A stretch of DNA of 64,000 nucleotides from assembly GCF_015694525.1 (NCBI RefSeq), contig NZ_JADQDM010000007.1:124001-188000 (forward strand), read 5' to 3'. Shown here in pieces: positions 16,979 to 25,884 of this stretch. The translations under genes and the position numbers were made by a program. The stretch comes from Hymenobacter ruricola. GTDB taxonomy: Bacteria; Bacteroidota; Bacteroidia; Cytophagales; Hymenobacteraceae. Position 1 is the stretch's first letter, and each line of letters begins with the position of its first letter. The notes beneath the pieces were generated by a model. The model saw only the letters and a list, made by a program, of their open reading frames with translations, was not told the DNA's origin and ran no database searches.

Positions 16979-18109
16979 ATGACCAAATTCCTCTCCCACT
17001 TGCTGTGGCTGCTGCCCGGCGCGGCCGCGGCGCAAGGCCCGGTGGCTTTCGTGCTGAAAGGCCAGCTCGACCCCAGCCTCCAGCCGCCCGCCAAAGTATA
17101 CTTGTACCGCAACGGCGAAATCACTGATTCGGCCGGTGTCCGGGGTGGGCAGTTTGAAATCAAGGGCCTCTCGCCCGGCCCGGACCGCGCCTACCTGATA
17201 CTGGACCGGCAAGGCCGCCACCCGCAAAACGTGTGGGAGGCCGACCTGAAACACGGGTTTTACCTCGAAGAAGGCACCGTCACGTTCACCAGCCCCGACT
17301 CGCTGAAGCACGCGCGCCTCGCGGGGCCGCGCCTCACCACCGAATGGCAGCAGCTGCTAAAATCGACCGAGCCCATTGTGCAGCGCCTCAAGCAGCTGGA
17401 AGCCGACGACCGGGCCGCCACGCCCGAGGTACGCAAGTCGCATACGTTTCAGGATATGCGGGCGGAACGCCGGGCCGCCATCGACCGCGACCGCAACGCG
17501 TTGTATTCCGACTTTGTCCGGGCGCACCCGGCCTCCCTGGTCAGCCTGTACCAGGTCGACCTCATGAGCAATGCGAAGGCCGACAAGCAGCTGGCCAAGC
17601 AACTCCTGGCCGGGCTCTCGCCGGAGCTGCGCGCCAGTGCGCTGGGCCAGAAAGTAGCGGCCAAGGTGCAAGCCCCCGACGCGCTGACCGTCGGCATGCC
17701 GGCGCCGGACTTCACCCTGGCCACGCCCGACGGCCGGGCCGTGGCCCTGCGCAGCTACCGCGGCAAGTACGTGCTGGTCGATTTCTGGGCCAGCTGGTGC
17801 GGGCCCTGCCGGGCCGAGAACCCCAACGTGGCCCGGGTGTACCAGGAATTTAAGGGCCGCAACTTCGACGTGCTGGGCGTGTCCATCGACCAGCCCACGG
17901 CCCGCGCCAAGTGGCTGAAAGCCGTGAACGACGACCACCTGCCCTGGGCGCAGGTGCTGGATTCGGAAGCCGCCACCGGCAAAGTAGCCGCCCGCTACTA
18001 CGTGGACGCCATTCCGCAGAACTTCCTGGTGGACCCCACCGGCAAAATCGTGGCCATGAACCTGCGCGGCGAAGCGCTCAAAACCGCGGTGGCGCAGTTC
18101 ATCAAATAA
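16979..18109 (+). CDS. TlpA-type thiol:disulfide oxidoreductase with DUF4369-like N-terminus
   Basis: 376 residues. A short signal peptide ([12 protein letters not shown]) is followed by a beta-rich DUF4369-like domain to ~residue 120 and a helical linker. A C-terminal TlpA/AhpC-TSA thioredoxin fold begins at [16 protein letters not shown]. The redox motif is FWASWCGPC near residue 270, and the cis-Pro region is [16 protein letters not shown]. It should act in the periplasm as a reductant of disulfides, for example in cytochrome c maturation or stress defence. No operon partner is present; a terminator-like hairpin lies ~90 bases downstream. Confidence 0.88.
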   Translation: MTKFLSHLLWLLPGAAAAQGPVAFVLKGQLDPSLQPPAKVYLYRNGEITDSAGVRGGQFEIKGLSPGPDRAYLILDRQGRHPQNVWEADLKHGFYLEEGTVTFTSPDSLKHARLAGPRLTTEWQQLLKSTEPIVQRLKQLEADDRAATPEVRKSHTFQDMRAERRAAIDRDRNALYSDFVRAHPASLVSLYQVDLMSNAKADKQLAKQLLAGLSPELRASALGQKVAAKVQAPDALTVGMPAPDFTLATPDGRAVALRSYRGKYVLVDFWASWCGPCRAENPNVARVYQEFKGRNFDVLGVSIDQPTARAKWLKAVNDDHLPWAQVLDSEAATGKVAARYYVDAIPQNFLVDPTGKIVAMNLRGEALKTAVAQFIK

Positions 18110-18198
18110 CCGGCGCGGACGGGTGAAATAGAAGTTATCAAATCACGAAGCTGAGCGATATATCCGGTATTTCGCCGGAACTTTGCTCCCGGAAAGCT

Positions 18199-18226
18199 AG
18201 GCCCTGCCCCCAGCGGGGCCTTTCTG
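18199..18226 (+). terminator. terminator between the TlpA gene and the CHU_C protein
   Basis: Stem AGGCCC / GGGCCT with a G/C-rich loop is followed by TTTCTGT. The remainder of 18110-18267 holds a small stem (CCGGAACTTTGCTCCCGG region) but no perfect -7 box; GAACTTTG is the nearest. Confidence 0.55.
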
Positions 18227-18267
18227 TGTCCGGTTGTGGTTCTTTTTTCTTCTCTTCCCCCCTTTTC

Positions 18268-21200
18268 ATGCGCCGTATCCTTACGCGTTGGCTCTGCCTC
18301 GGCAGTGCGTTATTTTCTGGTTTGCCGGCCGTGGCCAGCCCCGCTCCGGTGGCCCCCTTGCCGGCCGATGCCCACCCCCTGCGCTTCGTGCCCAACCAGC
18401 GGCAGTGGGAGCAGCCCATTCTTTTCGCCGCCGACGTGCCCGCCGGCCGCCTCTTTCTGGAGCGCGGCCGCCTGCTGGTGGCCCGCTACGACGCCCCGGC
18501 CGTAGACCGCGCCCACCACACGCCCCGCGGGAAGGGGCAACCGGTTCGCATCGGCGGGCACGCCTATTCGGTGAGCTTCGTGGGGGCCAACGCCCGGCCC
18601 GAGGTGCGCGGCGAACAGCCCACGGGTGAGCGGTTCAACTACTTCCTCGGCAACGACCAAAGCCGCTGGGTGAGCGGCGTGCCGGCCTACACCGACGTGC
18701 GCTACCAGCAGCTCTACCCCGGCACCGACCTGCGCTTTTACTCGCGCGGCCCGGTGATGGAGTACGATTTTGAGCTGGCTGCCGGGGCCGACGCCGGCCG
18801 CATCCAACTGCGCTACGAGGGCCAGGAGTCGCTCACGGTGGTGGACGGCGCCCTGCACATCGGCACCAGCGTGGGCCGCGTGACCGAGCAGAAGCCGGTT
18901 GCCTACCAACTGATTGAGGGCCGGCGCGTGGCCGTGCCCTGCCAGTACGTGCTGGGGCCGGGGCACACGGTGAGCTTCGGCCTGCCCAAGGGCTACGACC
19001 ACTCCAAGCCGCTCGTCATCGACCCCGTGCTGGTGTACTCGACGTATTCCGGGGCTACGGCGCGCTTCAACTGGGGCTACACCGCCTGCCCCGACACGCT
19101 GGGCAACCTCTACGCGGCGGGCATCAACTTCACGGCCGGCTACCCCACCACCACGGGGGCCCTGACCTACCGCGGCGCCAAAGACATTGTCATCAGCAAG
19201 TACAACCCCGCCGCGCCGGTGGGCACTAGCAGCCTGGTGTACGCCACCTACCTGGGCGGCACCGACGACGAGTACCCCCACAGCCTGGTGGTGAACCGGG
19301 CGAATGAGCTGGTGCTGCTCGGCAGCACGGAGTCGACCAACTTCCCGGTCACCACGGCCTCCTACCGCCGCACCCTTGCCGGCGGCACCGATTTGGTGTT
19401 GGCCAAGTTCGACGCCACCGGCACCCGCCTGCTGGGCTCGACCTACATGGGCGGCACCTCCGACGACGGCCGCCTGCCCACCAGCAGCAACCTTTACAAC
19501 AACTACGGCGACGACTTCCGGGGCGACGTGATAACCGACCGCCAGAACAACATCTACTTCACCTCGGGCACGCTGTCGAGCCTGTTCCCCACCAGCGCCG
19601 GCGCCTACCAAACCAGCCGCCGCGGCACCCAGGACGCGGTGGTGGTGAAGCTGAACCCCAACCTTACGGGCATGATTTGGAGCACCTACCTGGGCGGCAC
19701 CCGGGAGGACGCGGCCTACAGCATCCAGCTCGATAGCCTGAACGGCGTGTTTGTGGCCGGCGGCACCACCAGCACCGACTTCCCCGGCACGGTGGGCGGC
19801 CTGCGCGCCACCTCCGGCGGCGGCCCGGCCGATGGCTTCGTGGCCCACCTCTCGCCCACCGGCACCACGCTGGTGCAAAGCACCTACCTGGGCACCAGCA
19901 GCTACGACCAGGCCTACTTCGTGCAGCTCGACCGCAAGGCTGCGGTGTACGTGCTGGGCCAAACCAACGGCGCCTACCCCGTGACGGCTGGCACCTACCG
20001 CAACACGGGCAGCCGCCAGTTTATTCAGAAGATGAATTACGGGCTGTCGGCTTCGGTGTATTCGACGGTGATTGGCAACGGGCCGGGTACCAGCAGCTCC
20101 GCCAATCCATACCCGTCCAACCTCGCGCCCACGGCATTTCTGGTCGATAACTGCGGGCAGATTCTGCTCTCGGGCTACGGCGCGGCCAGCATCGCGGGCA
20201 TGCCCACCACGCCCGACGCCCTGCGCCTGACGGCCACCAACAGCACCGCCAGCTCGGCCGCCAATGCCAATACGGACACCTACGGCTACCTCTACATCAT
20301 GCAGCTCTCGGCCAACGCGCGGCGGCTGGTGTACGGCACCTACTTCGGCACCGGCACCACGCACGTCGACGGCGGCACCTCGCGCTTCGACAAGCGCGGC
20401 ATCATCTACCAGGCCATCTGCGTGCGCGCCCAGCCGAATGGCAACCCGCCGCCGGCCATTACCACCACGCCCAACGCCGTGGCCCGCACCATGGTGGGCA
20501 ATGGCGAAACCACCAGCGCCGCCCTCAAGCTCGACATCGTGCGCCTCGACGCCAGCTTCGTGCCGGCCGCCAACGGCGCGCCCAACACCCGCACCGGCTG
20601 CGCGCCGCTCACCGTCACTTTCACCCGCGCCAACCCGTCGAACAACGGCACTACCTGGACCTTCGGCAACGGCCAGACCTCGACCCAGCCCAACAACGTG
20701 AGCGTGACCTACAACGCCCCCGGCCGCTACCCCATCAGCCTCACTGCCTACGACTCGACCAGCTGCCAGGCCGCCGTCATCAGCCGCGATACCGTGACCG
20801 TGTTCGGCCTGCCCCGCGCCGCCCTCGGCCCCGACCAGACCGTGTGCCCCGGCGCCTCGGCCACGCTCACGGTGGCGGGTGCCTCGCCGGTGCAGTCGGC
20901 TATTTACAGTTGGAGTCCGGCCACCGGCCTCAACACCACCAGCGGCCCCCGCGTCATCGCTACGCCCACGGCCACCACGCAGTACATCGTGACGGCCACC
21001 ACGTTTGGCAGCGGCTGCATCAGCCGCGACACCGTGGTGGTGAACGTGCGCAGTGCCCTTGCGGTGGCCATTGCGCCGGCCCCGCCCCTGTGCCCCGGCG
21101 CTTCGGCCACCCTCACCGCCACCGATGCAGGCGCGGGCGCCACCTACGCCTGGAGCCCGGCCGTCGGCCTGAGCGGCACCAGCGGCCGCACCGTCACGGC

Positions 21201-21783
21201 CAATCCTTCGGCCACGACCACCTACACTGTGCAGGTGACCACGGCCGCCGGCTGCACCGGCAGCGCCAGCATCGTGGTCAACCGCCTGGGACAGGACGTG
21301 GTGGTGCTGCACGCCACGCCCACCCTGGCCATCGCGGGCCAGCCAGTGGCTTTTGCTGACACTTTGCAGAGCGTGTTTCCGCTCACCAACCGCGTGTGGG
21401 ACTTCGGCGACGGGCAAACGGCCACTGGCCTCACGCCCACCCACGTGTACGCCGCGCCCGGCACCTACACCGTGCGCCTGAACGCCAACTCGCGCGGCGG
21501 CTGCCCGATTAAGGCCGTCCTGCAACTCGTGGTGGCCCCCGACCGCGTGCCCAACATCATCACGCCCAACAACGACGGGCAAAACGACGACTTCCGCCCC
21601 CCCGTGCCCGCCGAGGGCGCGGCCCTGCAAATCTTCGACCGCTGGGGCCGCAAGGTCTTCGAGCAGAATAACTACACCACCGGCTGGGGCCCCGGGGCCG
21701 GCGTGGCCCCCGGCGTGTACTTCTACCAGCTGCGCGACGCCGCCGGCCAGACCCGGAAAGGCTGGCTGGAAGTGGTGAAGTAG
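18268..21783 (+). CDS. giant exported SBBP/PKD protein with T9SS type B (CHU_C) sorting domain
   Basis: 1171 residues. Signal peptide (ILTRWLCLGSALFSGLPAVAS), then a conserved N-terminal domain with FVPNQRQWEQPILFAADVP that commonly precedes SBBP repeats. SBBP beta-propeller repeats follow (YATYLGGTDDEYP, YSTYLGGTREDAAYSIQLD and others), then PKD domains (TWTFGNGQTS, RVWDFGDGQTATG), and a ~85-residue gliding-motility-associated C-terminal domain (NIITPNNDGQNDDFRPP, LQIFDRWGRKVFEQN, GVYFYQLRD). The last domain is the type B signal for type IX secretion, so the protein should be exported across the outer membrane and displayed or released. The ligand is unknown. ATG at 18268 starts the signal peptide. 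Confidence 0.9.
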   Translation: MRRILTRWLCLGSALFSGLPAVASPAPVAPLPADAHPLRFVPNQRQWEQPILFAADVPAGRLFLERGRLLVARYDAPAVDRAHHTPRGKGQPVRIGGHAYSVSFVGANARPEVRGEQPTGERFNYFLGNDQSRWVSGVPAYTDVRYQQLYPGTDLRFYSRGPVMEYDFELAAGADAGRIQLRYEGQESLTVVDGALHIGTSVGRVTEQKPVAYQLIEGRRVAVPCQYVLGPGHTVSFGLPKGYDHSKPLVIDPVLVYSTYSGATARFNWGYTACPDTLGNLYAAGINFTAGYPTTTGALTYRGAKDIVISKYNPAAPVGTSSLVYATYLGGTDDEYPHSLVVNRANELVLLGSTESTNFPVTTASYRRTLAGGTDLVLAKFDATGTRLLGSTYMGGTSDDGRLPTSSNLYNNYGDDFRGDVITDRQNNIYFTSGTLSSLFPTSAGAYQTSRRGTQDAVVVKLNPNLTGMIWSTYLGGTREDAAYSIQLDSLNGVFVAGGTTSTDFPGTVGGLRATSGGGPADGFVAHLSPTGTTLVQSTYLGTSSYDQAYFVQLDRKAAVYVLGQTNGAYPVTAGTYRNTGSRQFIQKMNYGLSASVYSTVIGNGPGTSSSANPYPSNLAPTAFLVDNCGQILLSGYGAASIAGMPTTPDALRLTATNSTASSAANANTDTYGYLYIMQLSANARRLVYGTYFGTGTTHVDGGTSRFDKRGIIYQAICVRAQPNGNPPPAITTTPNAVARTMVGNGETTSAALKLDIVRLDASFVPAANGAPNTRTGCAPLTVTFTRANPSNNGTTWTFGNGQTSTQPNNVSVTYNAPGRYPISLTAYDSTSCQAAVISRDTVTVFGLPRAALGPDQTVCPGASATLTVAGASPVQSAIYSWSPATGLNTTSGPRVIATPTATTQYIVTATTFGSGCISRDTVVVNVRSALAVAIAPAPPLCPGASATLTATDAGAGATYAWSPAVGLSGTSGRTVTANPSATTTYTVQVTTAAGCTGSASIVVNRLGQDVVVLHATPTLAIAGQPVAFADTLQSVFPLTNRVWDFGDGQTATGLTPTHVYAAPGTYTVRLNANSRGGCPIKAVLQLVVAPDRVPNIITPNNDGQNDDFRPPVPAEGAALQIFDRWGRKVFEQNNYTTGWGPGAGVAPGVYFYQLRDAAGQTRKGWLEVVK

Positions 21784-21788
21784 CCTCA

Positions 21789-21850
21789 CTCTTCGGCCGC
21801 AAAATAGGCCCGTCCCGGACTGGGGGCGGGCCTTTTTTGCGGCCGAAGAG
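21789..21850. terminator. nested hairpin terminator after the CHU_C protein
   Basis: Outer arms CTCTTCGGCCGCAAAA and TTTTTTGCGGCCGAAGAG enclose an inner GC stem (AGGCCCGTCCC / GGGGCGGGCCT), giving a long stem with A/T tracts on each side. Confidence 0.88.
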
Positions 21851-21853
21851 CAA

Positions 21854-21906
21854 CGAAGGGCCCGGGCCTGGTGCAGCCCATCACCCAACGCCGAAGGGCC
21901 CGGGCC
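21854..21906. repeat. two direct copies of CGAAGGGCCCGGGCC
   Basis: Copies at 21854-21868 and 21892-21906, 38 bases apart start to start, each with a palindromic GGCCCGGGCC core. They lie between the terminator and the next gene (start 21950), where an operator pair is possible. Confidence 0.55.
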
Positions 21907-21949
21907 GTTAAATACCGGCGGCGGTTGTCATTCCCGCCGGTGCCCAGCC

Positions 21950-22543
21950 ATGCACAAAATGCTGTCCCTCCTGCTCTCGCCGCTGCTGGCAACCGCCGCG
22001 GCCTGCGGCGACTGCGTGCCCGTGGAGCTAACGGCCGAAGAGCGAACCTGGGTCGAGGTGTACCACCCCGGCCAGCAAATCACCTTCCGCAGCAACCGGG
22101 GCGCGACCAACGTGCTCACGGCCCAGGCCCTGCGCGAGTTTCACGACAACCAGAACTGCAACCAGCTGGAAGCCGGCAAGTACCAACCCCTCCGCGCGAC
22201 GCTGGCGCTGCAATCGGCCACCAACTACGGCGGCCCCGACAACCCCGGCTTCTCGCTGCTGGTGGAGAAAACCTCCCCCAAGCACCCCGCTACGCTGCTA
22301 TTCATGCTGGCCGGGCTGCTCGGCACCAAGAGCGACGTGCCCGGCGGCCCGGTTTTCAAGCTGCTGCCCGCGCCCCTGACGTTGGCCGGCGGCCGTAGCT
22401 TTCCGAAGGCTTACGCGCTGCGCAACGAGCAAAACGCCATCTACCTGCGCGGCAGCCAGCTGCGGGCCGCGTTCTGGGACCAGCGGGCCGGCCTGCTGCG
22501 CTACGAGCTGGCCAGCGGCGAAGTCTTCGACCTGGTGCCGTAG
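21950..22543 (+). CDS. exported protein of unknown function
   Basis: 197 residues. A signal peptide (MLSLLLSPLLATAAACGDC) is followed by a predominantly beta, soluble protein. A Cys lies at the end of the signal (AAAC), but the -3 position is Ala, so lipidation is uncertain. No domain was recognised; LFMLAGLLGTKSDVP looks like an amphipathic or buried segment mid-protein. It is flanked by the direct repeat pair upstream and a shared terminator downstream. Confidence 0.65.
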   Translation: MHKMLSLLLSPLLATAAACGDCVPVELTAEERTWVEVYHPGQQITFRSNRGATNVLTAQALREFHDNQNCNQLEAGKYQPLRATLALQSATNYGGPDNPGFSLLVEKTSPKHPATLLFMLAGLLGTKSDVPGGPVFKLLPAPLTLAGGRSFPKAYALRNEQNAIYLRGSQLRAAFWDQRAGLLRYELASGEVFDLVP

Positions 22544-22598
22544 GCCACACAGCGGGCGGGACCGAAAACGCCCGCTGCGGCCTCCTGCAATAAAAAGA

Positions 22599-22632
22599 AA
22601 AAGCCCGTTTCCTGCTTGGAAACGGGCTTTTC
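22599..22632. terminator. bidirectional terminator between the 21950 gene and tRNA-Ser
   Basis: A 13-bp perfect stem (AAAGCCCGTTTCC and complement) with a 5-base loop and A/T tracts on both sides; it closes both convergent units. Confidence 0.88.
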
Positions 22633-22633
22633 G

Positions 22634-22721
22634 CTGAGAGGATGGGATTCGAACCCACGATGACCTTTTGAGCCATACACACTTTCCAGGCGTGCTCCTT
22701 CGACCACTCGGACACCTCTCA
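22634..22721 (-). tRNA. tRNA-Ser (anticodon GGA)
   Basis: Class II tRNA of 88 bases. The acceptor stem TGAGAGG pairs with CCTCTCA and is followed by discriminator G, typical of serine tRNAs. Anticodon arm CACGC-CTGGAAA-GTGTG gives anticodon GGA (reads UCC/UCU). A long variable arm and the T-arm GTGGGTTCGAATCCCAT are present. CCA is not encoded. A -7 box lies 20 bases upstream and a terminator directly downstream. Confidence 0.96.
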
Positions 22722-22740
22722 AGGTTGGCGGTTGATGGGG

Positions 22741-22748
22741 CAAAGATA
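22741..22748 (-). promoter_or_regulatory. -7 box TATCTTTG of tRNA-Ser
   Basis: Perfect TAnnTTTG on the minus strand, ending 19 bases before the first base of the mature tRNA. Confidence 0.65.
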
Positions 22749-22759
22749 GGGGTGGAATT

Positions 22760-22836
22760 GAGTTAGGAGTTAGGAGTTAAGAGTTAAGAGTTGATGTTTT
22801 GTGGACTCCTAACTCTTAACTCCTAACTCTTAACTC
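22760..22836. repeat. inverted heptamer-repeat element (GAGTTAG/GAGTTAA type)
   Basis: The left arm (22760-22792) is built of 7-base units GAGTTAG/GAGTTAA, the right arm (22805-22836) of their complements, with a 12-base spacer. It lies directly after the asparaginase stop codon on that gene's strand and could fold into a long A/T-rich hairpin. Confidence 0.8.
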
Positions 22837-22840
22837 ATTT

Positions 22841-23917
22841 TCAAAGCGTTATCTCGCCCCTTAAATCCTGCATCAGCAGCTGGCGGGTGCGCTCCTCGCC
22901 CAGCCCCAGGCCGAGCACGAACATGAGCTTGGTCACGGCCGACTCGGTCGTGAGGTCGTCGCCGCCCACGATGCCCATTTCGGTAAAGGCAGCGCTGGTT
23001 TCGTACTTGCCCTGCACCACACGGCCTTCTTCGCACTGGCTCACGTTCAGCAGCCACACGCCGCGCTGGCGGGCCTCGGCCAGGCAAGCGAGAAACCACG
23101 GCGCCGTGGGCGCATTGCCCGAGCCGTAGGTTTCGAGCACGCAGCCGCGCAGGCCCGGCACGCCCAGAATGGCCGCCACCACCGCCTCCGTGATGCCCGG
23201 AAATAGCCGCAGCACGGCCACCCCGGTTTCGAGGTTTTGGTGCACTTTGAGGCGGGCGCCGGGCAGCAGGCGGATGCTTTTGTCGTCGAACTCGAGGCTG
23301 ATGCCGGCGCGGGCCAGCGGCGGGTAGTTTTCGCTTTTGAAGGCGGCAAACTGCTGGCTTTCGACCTTCTTGGCCCGCGTGCCGCGGATGAGGACGTCGT
23401 TGAAGAACACGCACACTTCCGGCACCCGCACGGTGCGGGCGCGCGGGTGGCGCGCCGCCGCAATTTCCAGGGCCGTGACGAGGTTGCGCTGGGCGTCGGA
23501 GCGGTTGGCGCCCACGGGCACCTGCGCCCCGGTGAACACCACCGGCTTGCCCAGATGCTCCAGCAAGTAGCTCAGCCCGGCGGCCGAGTAGGCCATGGTA
23601 TCGGTGCCGTGCAGCACCACGAAGCCGTCGAAATCGGCGTAATGCCGGCCGATGAGCTGGGCCAGAAACAGCCAGTCGGCCGGCGTCACGTTGCTGCTGT
23701 CGATGGGCGCGGGCAGGCTCAGCATCTCCAGCCGGAACGGCAGCCGGGTCAAATCGGGCATCTTGCGGTCGAGGCGGCCGAACTGCATGGGCACCAGCTC
23801 GCCGCTGCGGTTCAGGGCCATGCCCACCGTGCCGCCGGTGTAGATGATGAGCAGGCGCGGCGCGGCGGCGTCGGCGCGGGTGGGCAGGGGCAGCAGGGGC
23901 AGGTCGAGGTCGGGCAT
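22841..23917 (-). CDS. ansA: L-asparaginase (type I, cytoplasmic)
   Basis: Hydrolyses L-asparagine to aspartate and ammonia. 358 residues without a signal peptide, so the cytoplasmic type I. The first nucleophile region is LLIIYTGGTVGMALN (Thr ~30) and the second is FVVLHGTDTMAYSAAGLSY near residue 105; PVVFTGAQVPVGANRSDAQRN is also conserved. ATG at 23917 is chosen over a long upstream extension that runs through the repeat at 23950. Divergent from mqo across that repeat. Confidence 0.93.
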   Translation of the reverse strand: MPDLDLPLLPLPTRADAAAPRLLIIYTGGTVGMALNRSGELVPMQFGRLDRKMPDLTRLPFRLEMLSLPAPIDSSNVTPADWLFLAQLIGRHYADFDGFVVLHGTDTMAYSAAGLSYLLEHLGKPVVFTGAQVPVGANRSDAQRNLVTALEIAAARHPRARTVRVPEVCVFFNDVLIRGTRAKKVESQQFAAFKSENYPPLARAGISLEFDDKSIRLLPGARLKVHQNLETGVAVLRLFPGITEAVVAAILGVPGLRGCVLETYGSGNAPTAPWFLACLAEARQRGVWLLNVSQCEEGRVVQGKYETSAAFTEMGIVGGDDLTTESAVTKLMFVLGLGLGEERTRQLLMQDLRGEITL

Positions 23918-23949
23918 GGGCGGGAATAACGGAGACGCAAGAACGGCAT

Positions 23950-24126
23950 ACTCCCCTCCTTTTTTAAGGAGGGGACGCTGGTGCAAAGCGCCAGCTGGGG
24001 TGGTAAAATCGTTGAACGATGTCAGAACTACGCCAGCGCAAGTCGTTCGCCTATCGTTCAACGACTGCAACCACCCCCGTCCGAGCCTGCGGCTCGAACA
24101 TCCCCTCCTTCAAAAAGGAGGGGAGT
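23950..24126. repeat. 177-bp structured element with terminal inverted repeats
   Basis: The ends ACTCCCCTCCTTTTTT and AAAAAGGAGGGGAGT form terminal inverted repeats. The interior holds further inverted pairs: CGTTGAACGAT with ATCGTTCAACG, and CGCTGG with CCAGCG units. It has no gene. It resembles a non-autonomous, MITE- or REP-like element and fills the divergent spacer of ansA and mqo. Confidence 0.7.
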
Positions 24127-24229
24127 TGGCGTTCTGCTGTGCAAGGTAGGCGCGCCGGTTTTTTTGCCCGCGGGCAGCCCGGCGCGGGCATCTGCCGTAT
24201 GGCGGAAGGTCCTCCCCTTTCGTTTTGCT

Positions 24230-25735
24230 ATGACTCCCAATTCCTCAAACCCCGATAAACCCGTCACCGACGTCATCGTTATTGGCGCGGGCATCATGAG
24301 CGCCACCCTCTGCGTGCTGCTCAAAGCCCTCGACCCCACCCTCACCATCGCCGGCTACGAGCGCCTCGACGCCGTGGCCGCCGAAAGCTCCGACGCCTGG
24401 AACAACGCCGGCACCGGCCACTCGGCCTTCTGCGAGCTCAACTACACCCCCGAGCGGCCCGACGGCTCCATCGACATCAGCAAGGCCGACAAAATTGCCG
24501 AGCAGTTTGAGCTAAGCAAGCAGTTCTGGGCCTCGCTGGCTCTGGAAGGCATGCTGCCCGACCCCGCGTCCTTCATTCGCACCATTCCGCACATGAGCTT
24601 TGTGTGGGGCGCCGAAAACGTGGAGTACCTGCGCAAGCGCCACACCGCGCTGCTGCACTCGCCCCTGTTCCAAGGCATGGAATTCAGCGAAGACCCCGAG
24701 CAGATTGCCCGGTGGATTCCGCTGGTGATGGAGGGCCGCGACCGCAGCGTGCCCGTGGCCGCCACGCGCATGACCATCGGCACCGACGTCAACTTTGGCG
24801 CCCTCACCCGCGCGTTGTCCAACTACGTGAAGAGCCTGCCGGGCGTCGAGTTCAACTTGAACCATGAAGTCGAAGATTTCCGGCACAAGCCGGACGGCAT
24901 CTGGCGGGTGAAAGTCCGCGACCTGGCCACTGGCGAAAGCAGCAAGGTGCGGGCGCGCTTCGTGTTCATCGGGGCCGGCGGGGGCTCGCTGCCGCTGCTC
25001 GAAAAGTCGGGCATTCCGGAGGCCAACGGCTTCGGCGGTTTCCCCGTGAGCGGGCAGTGGCTGAAGTGCCGCAACCCCGCCGTGATTGCCCGGCACGAGG
25101 CCAAAGTGTACGGCAAGCCGGCCGTGGGCTCGCCGCCCATGTCGATGCCCCACCTCGACTCGCGCCAGATAAACGGGCAGAAAGAGCTGCTGTTTGGGCC
25201 ATACGCGGGCTTCAGCACCAAGTTTTTGAAGAAGGGCTCTTACACCGATTTGTTCCGTTCTATTGAGCTGGGCAACATCCGGCCGCTGCTCTACGCCGGC
25301 GCCCGCAACCTGGGCCTCACCAAGTACCTTATCGGCCAGGTGCTGCAGTCGCCGGAAGACCGCACCGCCGCCCTGCGCGAGTATTACCCCGAGGCCAACC
25401 CCGCCGACTGGCAGCTGGAAGTGGCCGGCCAGCGCGTGCAGGTCATCAAGAAAGACAAAAAGCAAGGCGGCGTGCTGGAATTCGGCACCGAAATGGTGAC
25501 TTCGGCCGACGGCTCCATTGCCGCGTTGCTGGGCGCCTCGCCCGGCGCCAGCACCGCCGTGGCCATCATGCTCGATTTGGTACAGAAATGCTTCCCCGAG
25601 CGGGCGAAGTCCCCGGAATGGCAGGCGCGGTTCAAGGAGTTGGTGCCATCTTTCGGCAAGCGCCTGGCCGACGACCCAGCCCTCACGGCCGAAGTGCGCG
25701 AGCGCAGCCACCAGGCGCTGAAGCTGGACGCGTAA
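24230..25735 (+). CDS. mqo: malate:quinone oxidoreductase
   Basis: Membrane-associated FAD enzyme that oxidises malate to oxaloacetate and passes electrons to quinone, replacing or supporting malate dehydrogenase in the TCA cycle. 501 residues, as expected. The FAD-binding VIVIGAGIMSATL is at 15-27, followed by ERLDAVAAESSDAWNNAGTGHSAFCELNYTP, VPVAATRMTIGTDVNFGAL, RFVFIGAGGGSLPLLEKSGIPE and GASPGASTAVAIMLDLV. The correct start is ATG 24230 (MTPNSSNPDK); the open frame continues upstream only because the repeat is open. Confidence 0.96.
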   Translation: MTPNSSNPDKPVTDVIVIGAGIMSATLCVLLKALDPTLTIAGYERLDAVAAESSDAWNNAGTGHSAFCELNYTPERPDGSIDISKADKIAEQFELSKQFWASLALEGMLPDPASFIRTIPHMSFVWGAENVEYLRKRHTALLHSPLFQGMEFSEDPEQIARWIPLVMEGRDRSVPVAATRMTIGTDVNFGALTRALSNYVKSLPGVEFNLNHEVEDFRHKPDGIWRVKVRDLATGESSKVRARFVFIGAGGGSLPLLEKSGIPEANGFGGFPVSGQWLKCRNPAVIARHEAKVYGKPAVGSPPMSMPHLDSRQINGQKELLFGPYAGFSTKFLKKGSYTDLFRSIELGNIRPLLYAGARNLGLTKYLIGQVLQSPEDRTAALREYYPEANPADWQLEVAGQRVQVIKKDKKQGGVLEFGTEMVTSADGSIAALLGASPGASTAVAIMLDLVQKCFPERAKSPEWQARFKELVPSFGKRLADDPALTAEVRERSHQALKLDA

Positions 25736-25760
25736 GGCAACTAAGCAAACGTATATTAAT

Positions 25761-25867
25761 GAACGGTCATGTCGAGCTTGTCGAGACATCTCGCGTGCCG
25801 CAGTAATCCAACCGTCAGGATTAGTGGTGGCATGCGAGATGTCTCGGCAAGCTCGACATGACCGTTC
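25761..25867. repeat. long hairpin REP-like element, copy 2
   Basis: 39-bp arms (25761-25799, 25829-25867) with two mismatches contain GTCATGTCGAGCTTG. The loop again carries AGTAATCC and GGATTAGT as in copy 1. It sits between convergent mqo and the SDR gene. Confidence 0.82.
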
Positions 25868-25884
25868 TATGTATTGTCGTTCAA

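Noticed and set aside
18310..21888. A 1192-codon open frame antisense to the CHU_C protein
   Set aside because: High GC suppresses stops on the opposite strand. The translation is Gly/His/Val/Arg-rich with no domain, while the plus frame has full domain logic.
23918..24229. Extended starts for ansA and mqo into their shared spacer
   Set aside because: Both frames are open through the 177-bp repeat element only by chance; conserved N-termini begin at 23917 and 24230.
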